Shown piece by piece: positions 6,256 through 12,802 of a stretch of DNA of 14,046 nt. A program made the position numbers and the translations under genes. Source of the DNA: JAETTH01 sp964455975 (GTDB lineage Bacteria > Bacillota > Clostridia > TANB77 > CAG-508); the NCBI GenBank assembly GCA_964455975.1, contig CAYVYP010000040.1, positions 1 to 14,046 of the forward strand, read 5' to 3'. Positions within the stretch are counted from its first letter, which is position 1. The number at the start of each line of letters is the position of its first letter. The notes below the pieces were generated by a model. The model ran no database searches and had not been told where the DNA came from. It was given only the letters and a program-made list of their open reading frames with translations.

Positions 6256-8236
6256 TTATTCAAAAGTATATGTACTTGTTGAATTTAAATCCATTTGAGT
6301 TTGACCTTTTAATACATCTGCTACATATAATTTAACAGTTATTGTTCCTACGCCTTGTACTGGTACAGAAATTGCTGTTGAATCTAAACTATTTTCTTTT
6401 TCATATACTACATCTTCTGAACCTGCTGAAGTTACTTTTACTGTTACTTTTTTCTTTTCTACGGTAGTTTCTACTCCATTTACTGGTGCTGGCTTTGTAT
6501 AATTCATAACAGATTTTAAATTAATTGTTATTGTTCCTTTTTTAATTTCTGCTAATTTATTTACTGTTATTGTTATTCCTGTTTTTTCATCTACTGTTGT
6601 AGCTGGATCTATACTTTGTTTTAATACTACTCCATTTGTTTTTGTTGTATCTTCATTTGTAAGAACAGTTGTAATTGTTAGTCCTGCAGTTTCAAGTTCT
6701 TTTCTTGCTTCTGCTTCTGTTTTACCAATTACATTTGGTACTTGAACTTGTTTTATTCCTGTTCCTAAACTTACAGTTATTTTCACAACTGTACCTGCAT
6801 CTAATTCTGTATCTGCTGCTATTTCTTGTTTTATAACAATTCCTTTTTCTACTGTTTTGCTTGTTTCTTCAACAACTTCTGGTGTAAGTTTTGCATTTGT
6901 TATATCTTCTTCTGCTTCTTCACGAGATAATCCTTTAACAGCTGGCATTCTTGTTTTTTCTGAACCTTTACTAACAACAACTTCTATTGTACTTTTTTCC
7001 AAAACAGGATATTTTTCTTTGTATGGTGGATTTTGAGATATTATTTTTCCAGCCTCTACATCTTTGTTATATTCTTCTGTTTTTAATTTATATACTATAT
7101 TTAGTCCTTTTAATGTTTCTTGTGCTTCTTCAACTGTTAATCCAACTAAATTTGGTATTTGAACTTCTTTTGGTCTTGATGCATTCATTATTGCATATGT
7201 ACCAAATAAAACTGCAAAAAATAGAATTATCATTGATATAATAATAAGCATTACTCTTGCTGCTTTATGTTCAGATAAATATTTTACAAATTTATTTTTT
7301 GGTTTTTTATTTTCTTTTTTTTCTGTATTATCATCTTGTCTATTGTATATAGTAGACATTTTTTGTGTTGGAAAATCTTCTTGTTCAACTTGTTTTACAA
7401 AATCACCTTCTGGATTTTTTACTGCTTGATTTAAATCTTTTAACATTTCTGTTGCTGATTGATATCTTAAATTAACATCTTTTTCCATTGCTTTTAATAT
7501 TATTTTATTTACTGAAAGTGGTATTGCTGGATTTAGTTTTATTGGTTCTACTGGTTTTTCCTGCATATGTTTTAATGCAATTGAAACTGGTGTATCTGCA
7601 TCAAAAGGAACTCTACCAGTTACCATTTCATACATTACAACTCCTAAAGAATAAATATCAGATTTTGCATCTGTAAATCCACCCCTTGCATGTTCTGGAG
7701 AGAAATAATGAACTGAACCTATTGTAGTTCCAAATGCTGTTATTGTAGAATTTGATACTGCTTTTGCTATACCAAAATCTGTAACTTTAGCTATTCCATC
7801 TTCTGTTATTATAATATTGTGTGGTTTTATATCTCTATGAACTATTCCATTTCTATGTGCCGCTTCTAATGCTGATGCAATTTGAATTGATATATCTATA
7901 GACCATTTCCATGGAAGTACTCCAGATTCTGATATTATTTGCTTTAATGTTTTTCCTTGAATAAGTTCCATTACAATATAATATAAATTTCCTTCATTCC
8001 CTACATCATAAATAGATACTATATTAGGATGAGTTAAACTTGCTGCTGCTTGTGCTTCTCCTGCAAATCTTTTGATAAATTCCTCATCTGTTGTAAATTC
8101 ATCTTTTAGAACCTTTACAGCTACAAATCTATTTAATACATGGCATTTTGCTTTATATACTGTAGCCATACCGTCCATTTCCAATTTTTTCTAAAATTTC
8201 ATATCTGCTTCCTAACATTCTTCCTTCTAAATTCAT
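6256..8236 (-). CDS. prkC: PASTA-domain Ser/Thr kinase PrkC, one in-frame CGG frameshift
   Basis: A 659-residue kinase of the PrkC/Stk1 type, readable with a +1 shift at 8173. The start ATG 8236 has AGGAGAGG five bases upstream, which overlaps the stop of stp. The kinase has the Gly-rich loop IGNGGMATVYKA (18-29), K41 in VAVK, D135 in HRDIKPHN and D153 in DFGIA. A Ser/Thr-rich activation loop follows. A lysine-rich juxtamembrane part precedes one membrane helix (about 328-350). Three extracellular PASTA repeats follow (about 358-424, 425-491 and 495-560), which bind peptidoglycan in this family. A roughly 100-residue beta-rich tail is unassigned. Without the shift, translation stops within a few codons of the start of the P-loop. 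An internal ATG start at 8184 would lack the first Gly-loop strand. Confidence 0.9.
8171..8173 (-). other. Recoding site 2: GGA-CGG-T in prkC
   Basis: An in-frame CGG after codon 21. Skipping the C reads GGT, the second glycine of the kinase loop GNGGMA. The zero frame meets TAA five codons later. Confidence 0.87.
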
Positions 8237-8248
8237 ATTAACCTCTCC

Positions 8249-8980
8249 TTAGTTATTTTCTATTATTATAACTGTTATATTATCATAGCCGCCTGATTCA
8301 TTTGCTTTTTCTATTAATTCTTCAGTAGCTTTATTTAGATCTTTTTTTATTATTTCATATATTTTATCATCTTTTATCATATTTGTTAATCCATCAGAAG
8401 TCATTACTATTATATCATCTTTTAAAAATCCTTTAACATATGTTATTGGTTCTACATATGGTGCACACCCAAGAGCTTTTGTTAACATGTTTTTCTTTGG
8501 ATGTGTATAGGCTTCTTCTCTTGTTATTGTTCCTTTTTTTATTAAATCTTCTACATAACTATCATCTATTGTAAGTTTTCTAATAAATTCTTTACGTATT
8601 CTATATACTCTACTATCTCCAATATGTCCTATGTATGCCCTATTTTCATATATCAAACATACATCTAAAGTAGTTCCCATTCCTTCTAGTTCTTCTATTT
8701 GTTTAGACTTTTCATATACTACCATATTTGCATATTCCATACCACTTTTTATTAGTTCTGGAATATTTATTTTATCTTTTGGAGTTTTTTCAAAATTGCT
8801 ATATATATAGCTTTTAACTGAGTTAACAGCTAAACTACTTGCAATTTCGCCTCCGTTATATCCTCCCATTCCATCTGCTAATATAAATAATTTTATATTT
8901 TCTTCTGGTTTTGATATATATATATAATCTTGATTAATTTCTCTTGCTTTGCCTATATCTGACTTTGCAAAAACTCTCAT
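8249..8980 (-). CDS. stp: PP2C-type Ser/Thr phosphatase (Stp/PrpC)
   Basis: A 243-residue PPM-family phosphatase that removes phosphates placed by PrkC. Metal-binding and family motifs are all present: R13-E-x-NQD18, D36-G in LADGMGG, GHIGDSRVYR (about 118-127), the TSDGL motif near 195, and GGYDN near the C-terminus. It is a single soluble domain of normal length. The start ATG 8980 lies ten bases from the rlmN stop. AAGGAG is formed by the end of rlmN, twelve bases upstream, a somewhat long spacing. The stop codon overlaps the ribosome site of prkC, so kinase and phosphatase are tightly coupled. This gene has no in-frame CGG and reads straight. Confidence 0.93.
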   Translation of the reverse strand: MRVFAKSDIGKAREINQDYIYISKPEENIKLFILADGMGGYNGGEIASSLAVNSVKSYIYSNFEKTPKDKINIPELIKSGMEYANMVVYEKSKQIEELEGMGTTLDVCLIYENRAYIGHIGDSRVYRIRKEFIRKLTIDDSYVEDLIKKGTITREEAYTHPKKNMLTKALGCAPYVEPITYVKGFLKDDIIVMTSDGLTNMIKDDKIYEIIKKDLNKATEELIEKANESGGYDNITVIIIENN

Positions 8981-8989
8981 TTATCTTTT

Positions 8990-10022
8990 TTACTCCTTAT
9001 TTTCTAAATTTTTTCTTCTTAATTGTCCACATGCTGCATCTATATCAGAGCCAAGTTCTCTTCTTATTGTTGCAACAATTCCATTAGCATTTAAGTAATC
9101 TCTAAATTTTATTATATTTTCATTTGTACTTTTAGTAAAGTTTCCATTTTCTATTTTATTAATTGGTATTAAATTTACATGACATATCATGCCTTTTAGC
9201 AATTTTACTAATCTTTTCGCATCTTCTATATTATCATTGTTGTCCTTTGCTAAAGCATATTCAAAAGATATTCTTTTATTAGTAATTTTTATATAGTCTT
9301 TACATGCTTGTAATAATTCTTCTATATTATATCTATCATTTATGGGCATCATCTTACTTCTTGCTTCATTTGTTGTACCATGAAGTGAAATAGATAATGT
9401 ACATTGCAAATCTTCTTTAGCTAAATCATATATTTTAGGCACTAATCCACTTGTAGAAATACTTATATGTCTTGCTCCTATATTTAATCCTTTAGGGTTA
9501 TTTATAATTTTTATTGCATTTAATACATTATCATAATTATCTAGTGGCTCACCTATTCCCATAAATACTATATTAGATATTTTTATTCCGAGCATCTTGC
9601 TCAACTTTTATAATTTGCTCTATTATTTCCCCTGATGTTAAATTTCTTATAAATTTAACTCCTGTTGATGCACAAAACTTACAACCCATTTTGCATCCTA
9701 TTTGTGAAGAAACGCAAATTGAATATCCATGCTTATATTCCATAAGAACTGTTTCTATTGCATTTCCATCTAGTATATCAAATAAATACTTTTTTGTACC
9801 ATCTAGGGCTTCTTGCTTTTTAAGTATTTTATAATTACAAATGGTATAATTTTGTTGTAATTTTTCTCTTAACTCTACAGATAAATTAGTCATTTCATCA
9901 AAACTAGATACTTTTTCTACATATAACCATTTAAAAATCTGTTCTGCTCTATATTTCTTTTCTCCTAGGGAAACTATATCTTCTGTTAATTTTTCTAAAT
10001 TATAGTCCTTTATATTTTTCAT
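8990..10022 (-). CDS. rlmN: 23S rRNA/tRNA adenine-C2 methyltransferase RlmN, one in-frame CGG frameshift
   Basis: A 343-residue radical-SAM enzyme that methylates A2503 of 23S rRNA and A37 of some tRNAs, readable with a +1 shift at 9590. The N-terminal part (1-90) carries the substrate-recognition helices. The 4Fe-4S cluster cysteines are C110, C114 and C117 (CKMGCKFC). C103 matches the resolving Cys of E. coli RlmN, and C331 in AACGQLRR is the expected methyl-Cys. MGIGEP and ARHISISTSG are also typical. The start is ATG 10022 with only a weak purine-rich site. It is the first gene of the operon and has its own promoter. Without the shift, translation stops after about 149 residues, before the MGIGEP motif. 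Confidence 0.9.
9588..9590 (-). other. Recoding site 3: GCT-CGG-A in rlmN
   Basis: An in-frame CGG after codon 144. Skipping the C reads GGA and joins QDA to GIKISNIVFMGIGEP. The zero frame stops five codons on. Confidence 0.87.
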
Positions 10023-10059
10023 AAATTCTTTCTTTCTAAAATTCTTTTATACATATTAA

Positions 10060-10088
10060 TTTATATCACAACACATAATATTTAGCAA
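10060..10088 (-). promoter_or_regulatory. Promoter of the rlmN operon
   Basis: TTGCTA (10083-10088) and TATAAA (10060-10065) are 17 bp apart on the minus strand, just after the terminator of the preceding gene. The leader would be about 30 bases. Confidence 0.55.
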
Positions 10089-10111
10089 CTATTTTAATAT
10101 AATTTTTCTTA

Positions 10112-10144
10112 AAAATAGCAACCCTCATAAAAGGTTGCTATTTT
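10112..10144 (-). terminator. Rho-independent terminator
   Basis: AAAATAGCAACC/GGTTGCTATTTT form a 12-bp stem with a 9-base loop and end in TTTTT on the minus strand, four bases past the stop at 10149. Confidence 0.9.
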
Positions 10145-10148
10145 GCTA

Positions 10149-10409
10149 TTAGTTATGTTTATACTTATTACAAATTACTATTAATATTGCAGTGATAACA
10201 CATATTGCTATAAGTCCTAGAAAATATAATATTCCATAAACCCATCCTAGTAATATTATAGCTGTTATGATTGCTACCCACATAGCTATCACTGCTACTA
10301 CAAAGTATATAGGATTTGCCTTTGGTATGTCCTCATAAACTGAAAAAAGTATTATTCCAGTCATTGCAACAAATAAACATCCAGCTACCACCATAACTAT
10401 TAACAACAT
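10149..10409 (-). CDS. Small membrane protein, unknown
   Basis: An 86-residue protein with three hydrophobic helices (about residues 2-24, 32-54 and 57-80) and a short charged tail CNKYKHN. I chose ATG 10409 because GGAGG lies eight bases upstream. The in-frame ATG at 10424 would place that site inside the gene. It has its own promoter (10508-10536), a leader with two hairpins and a strong terminator, so it is a single-gene unit. I do not recognise the family, and no catalytic motif is visible. Confidence 0.7.
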   Translation of the reverse strand: MLLIVMVVAGCLFVAMTGIILFSVYEDIPKANPIYFVVAVIAMWVAIITAIILLGWVYGILYFLGLIAICVITAILIVICNKYKHN

Positions 10410-10507
10410 TATTTCTTCCTCCATTTTGTATTTATTTTTATATGTAATCAGCTTAATGCTGATGTTAAGAAAGGAATTTTATATATACAGGTTTTCCTGA
10501 TTTATTT

Positions 10508-10536
10508 ATTATACCATATTATCCCTTTATTTTCAA
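10508..10536 (-). promoter_or_regulatory. SigA promoter with structured leader
   Basis: TTGAAA (10531-10536) and TATAAT (10508-10513) are 17 bp apart on the minus strand. The leader of about 90 bases to the ATG at 10409 contains CAGG/CCTG (10488-10499) and ATCAGC/GCTGAT (10447-10463) hairpins. Confidence 0.7.
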
Positions 10537-10549
10537 GTTAATTAAATTT

Positions 10550-10576
10550 TAGGGTCGTCGAGGACGCCGACCCCTA
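10550..10576. repeat. GC-rich palindrome, REP-like, possible terminator
   Basis: GGGTCG (10552-10557) and CGACCC (10568-10573) form an imperfect palindrome that extends inward by CG/CG. The flanks AAATTTTAGGG and AAATGTAGGGG also match. It is strikingly GC-rich against its surroundings. It lies after the prepilin gene (stop 10615) and could end that transcript, although no clear T-tract follows. Such isolated palindromes are often dispersed repeats, which one window cannot show. Confidence 0.55.
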
Positions 10577-10614
10577 CATTTCCCAATATCCTTTCTCTCT
10601 TATACTTTTCTGTC

Positions 10615-11688
10615 TTATTTTATTTGATAATTTCCATTTGCCTGTTTTTCCAACTGGATATTAGATTGTAGAGAAACTAGCGGACGAAAACCATGACTGC
10701 CGCTGCTAGAGAAGCCACCGTTCACACGGCCGTTGCAGTACGCACCCATCACACCGTCAGTAACATCATCAGAAGGAGAGGCAAGCCACATAACAGCAGC
10801 CTTTGAAGTACTTGATTTTATGTAAATACTGTTGAAATCATCTTGTGTACAACCGCTAATATATGTATTATACGAAGTATCTGGATCTGTATTCCATTTT
10901 ACTTTATAACCAGTTGCATTATCTACATTACACTCTACGTATTTATCTGAGTGTGTATCTTTATATGATTTACAGAACATTTCTAAAGTTGGTCCTCCTA
11001 CTGCGTAATCTGCATAAGCAGTTTTATATGTTGTATTCCATATTGATGTATCTAATATGTATGCTACTGCTCTTATATTTATATTTTTACTACTTGCATT
11101 TGAGTCATAATTCCAGTATTTAGAAAGCCATTTGTTTCCTAAAGTAGTATCTATACTTGCACTTCCTGTATAATCTTGATACACATCATTCATTGATAAT
11201 TTATAGTCCGTATTTTTATATATTGTATAATTTGCTGATTGTGGTGCATAATCATAATGTATATAATCATCTGCTATTAAATATATATGTCTTTCATTTG
11301 CTGGAACATCTTCTCCATCTGCATAAAATATTCTCCATCCATTTGTTGCTCCTGCTGTATTATCATATTTTACTCCGTAATTTTCTACTAATGCTCCATA
11401 ATATGTTGTTGCATTATTTTTAACTTCAACTGGGTCTGTTCCTGTTTGTCCTGATGTACTTCCTGTATATTTATCTACTTCACTTGCTAAACTATTTATT
11501 CCATTTACTTCATTATTTTTTGCATATTCTGTTGCATTTGCTGCCTCTTTTGCTTTTGCTATTAGTCCATTATTTGGATCTAATACCATACTTAATGTTA
11601 CTCCTGCTAATATTAATAGCACTATTATTGTAATTACAAGTGCCACCAATGTGATACCTTTTGTTTCTTTTAATTTTTGTCTTTTCAT
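10615..11688 (-). CDS. Prepilin-like secreted protein with DGR-type variable C-terminus
   Basis: A 357-residue protein. The N-terminus is a type IV prepilin-like leader: basic residues, then KG|ITLVAL with cleavage expected after G11. The usual Glu5 is replaced by Ala. A single hydrophobic helix follows (about 13-33). The mid-section is rich in Tyr, Asn, Asp and Thr, as in surface proteins. The last 70 residues (AVMWLASPS...GSHGFRPLVSL) look like the C-type-lectin/formylglycine-enzyme-like fold used by DGR targets. The codons there switch abruptly to NNC/NNT and GC-rich. No reverse transcriptase or template repeat is in the window. It has its own promoter at 11728-11756 and a weak AAGAGAAG ribosome site. 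It is probably a cell-surface or pilus-tip binding protein, which is inference. Confidence 0.75.
   Translation of the reverse strand: MKRQKLKETKGITLVALVITIIVLLILAGVTLSMVLDPNNGLIAKAKEAANATEYAKNNEVNGINSLASEVDKYTGSTSGQTGTDPVEVKNNATTYYGALVENYGVKYDNTAGATNGWRIFYADGEDVPANERHIYLIADDYIHYDYAPQSANYTIYKNTDYKLSMNDVYQDYTGSASIDTTLGNKWLSKYWNYDSNASSKNINIRAVAYILDTSIWNTTYKTAYADYAVGGPTLEMFCKSYKDTHSDKYVECNVDNATGYKVKWNTDPDTSYNTYISGCTQDDFNSIYIKSSTSKAAVMWLASPSDDVTDGVMGAYCNGRVNGGFSSSGSHGFRPLVSLQSNIQLEKQANGNYQIK
10672..10770 (-). other. Putative DGR variable region
   Basis: Within the last 45 codons the sequence becomes GC-rich (35 of 60 bases at 10681-10740 by count). Many codons are NNY that could derive from AAY: TAC, TGC, AAC, GGC, CGT, AAC, GGT, GGC, TTC, TCT, AGC, AGC, GGC, AGT, CAT. 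It ends at the conserved GFRPLVSL, where the mutagenic-homology end usually lies. Confidence 0.6.
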
Positions 11689-11727
11689 TTGATTTTCTTC
11701 TCTTCATTTGTATTTTTTAATAATTAA

Positions 11728-11756
11728 ATTATATCAAACATAAAATTTAATTTCAA
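11728..11756 (-). promoter_or_regulatory. SigA promoter of the prepilin-like gene
   Basis: TTGAAA (11751-11756) and TATAAT (11728-11733) are 17 bp apart on the minus strand. The leader is about 35 bases. Confidence 0.75.
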
Positions 11757-11796
11757 CTTTTTTTCAAAGTTTTTTAACTTTTTTCAAGTTTTTTCT
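11757..11796. promoter_or_regulatory. Phased A-tracts upstream of the promoter
   Basis: On the minus strand four runs of 6-7 A are spaced about 10 bp apart by CTTG/GTT/CTTTG, directly upstream of the -35 box. This is the layout of curved DNA or an UP element. Confidence 0.5.
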
Positions 11797-11833
11797 GCAA
11801 ATATGATTTTCACTTTATTTGTTAACTTTATTT

Positions 11834-11863
11834 TGCATATTTTTTTAAATTTTGGAAAATATA
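11834..11863 (+). promoter_or_regulatory. Possible forespore (sigma G/F) promoter
   Basis: TGCATA (11834-11839) resembles the sigma-G -35 box and lies about 17-19 bases before an AT-rich stretch (AATATATTTAT) loosely like CATATTA. spoVA operons are forespore-expressed in Bacillus and Clostridium. The match is weak. Confidence 0.3.
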
Positions 11864-11896
11864 TTTATAGAATTTAATTTTGGAGGTTTAATAAAT

Positions 11897-12103
11897 ATGG
11901 AAAAGCATTTACTTATAACTGGTTCTTCTACTGTTTCTTGGAAAGATGCTATTGTTCAAAGTATAAATGAAGCATCTAAAACTATAGATTTTTTATCTGG
12001 TGTAACAGTTTTAGAACAAAGAGCTAAAATTAATGAGAATAAAATAACGCAATATCTTGTGGATTTAGATATTTGTTTTGTTATTGATAAAGATAGAAAT
12101 TAA
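11897..12103 (+). CDS. Dodecin-like small protein
   Basis: A 68-residue protein that matches dodecin along its whole length: SSTVSWKDAI (about 10-19), ASKTI (26-30), VLEQRAKI (about 38-45), and KITQYLVDLDICFVID at the end. Dodecins form hollow dodecamers that bind flavins or CoA. The tryptophan that stacks on flavin in known dodecins (in the pattern TIRNIRWFEV) appears replaced here by Gly35, so flavin binding is doubtful. The start ATG 11897 has TGGAGG ten bases upstream. It lies 12 bases before spoVAC on the same strand, so it is probably expressed in the same forespore transcript. A role as a spore flavin or CoA store is only speculation. Confidence 0.8.
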   Translation: MEKHLLITGSSTVSWKDAIVQSINEASKTIDFLSGVTVLEQRAKINENKITQYLVDLDICFVIDKDRN

Positions 12104-12115
12104 AGGAGTGTTTAT

Positions 12116-12580
12116 ATGGATCCATTAGAAACAAAAAAAGATTATCAAGAATATGTAAATAAGAAATCACCTAATTCTCCTATTTTCAAGAATTGTTTTA
12201 ATGCATTTTGGGTTGGTGGGCTTATTTGCTCTATTGGGCAAATTATTATGAGTTATTGTAAATTTAGAGGTTGTGACCAAGAAATGAGTGGTACTATTGT
12301 TTCAATTATCTTAATTGGAATTACGGCATTTTTAACTGGTCTAAATTTATTTAATAAAATAGGTAAATTTGCTGGTGCTGGAAGTTTAGTTCCAATAACT
12401 GGTTTTGCAAATTCAATTGTATCTCCTGCAATGGAATATAAATCTGAAGGCTATGTAATGGGAGTTGGAGCAAAAATGTTCACAATCGCTGGTCCTGTAC
12501 TTGTTTTTGGAATTTCAACTTCAATTATAGTTGGAATTGTATTTTTGATTTTTAATACAAGTGCTATTACTTTAGTTTAA
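12116..12580 (+). CDS. spoVAC: Stage V sporulation protein AC
   Basis: A 154-residue membrane protein of the SpoVA dipicolinate channel in the spore inner membrane. Typical features are the N-terminal YQEYVNKKSPNSP, followed by about four hydrophobic segments (about 26-46, 56-78, 85-107 and 120-150), GLNLFNKIGKFAGAGSLVPITGFANS, and AMEYKSEGYVMGVGAKMF. In B. subtilis the AC protein acts as a mechanosensitive channel for Ca-DPA. AAAGGAG is seven bases before the ATG. It has no in-frame CGG and reads straight. spoVAD follows after 222 bases that hold a large inverted-repeat element. Confidence 0.95.
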   Translation: MDPLETKKDYQEYVNKKSPNSPIFKNCFNAFWVGGLICSIGQIIMSYCKFRGCDQEMSGTIVSIILIGITAFLTGLNLFNKIGKFAGAGSLVPITGFANSIVSPAMEYKSEGYVMGVGAKMFTIAGPVLVFGISTSIIVGIVFLIFNTSAITLV

Positions 12581-12608
12581 CTATCTATATATAAAGTTAA
12601 TCTAACTA

Positions 12609-12757
12609 TTTAATTTAGTGTCTATATATTTTTGAAAAATGTGTTATATAGCGACAGCCCTTTGAGGCATACGGATTACCCACGAGAAAAAATCTTTGAT
12701 TTTTTCCAGCCTTGGAGCATAACCATTTTTTCAAAAATATATAGACACTAAATTAAA
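12609..12757. mobile_element. 149-bp element with perfect 31-bp inverted ends, MITE-like or structured RNA
   Basis: Arms 12609-12639 and 12727-12757 are perfect 31-bp inverted repeats. With single bulges the pairing continues through ATG/CAT and GTTAT/ATAAC. The core is GC-richer and includes a 9-bp dyad GAAAAAATC/GATTTTTTC (12686-12706) and two quasi-repeats starting CAGCC and ending GCATA. TAACTA occurs just outside both ends and may be a short target duplication. No coding capacity is seen. It sits between spoVAC and spoVAD, where the hairpin would interrupt or tune the operon transcript. Confidence 0.65.
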
Positions 12758-12802
12758 ATAACTAATATTATAAAAATAACTTAAATTTAAGAGGTGAAAA
12801 AT

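Noticed and set aside
8184..8236. prkC starting at the internal ATG 8184
   Set aside because: It would lose MLGSRYEILEKIGNG of the kinase N-lobe. The frame from 8236 has a strong ribosome site and joins perfectly after the one-base skip.
10615..11688. Template repeat or reverse transcriptase of a DGR within this window
   Set aside because: No second copy of the variable segment and no reverse-transcriptase motif were found on either strand.
12609..12757. IS200/IS605-type element
   Set aside because: Those elements lack long perfect terminal inverted repeats. No transposase or TnpB remnant is visible.
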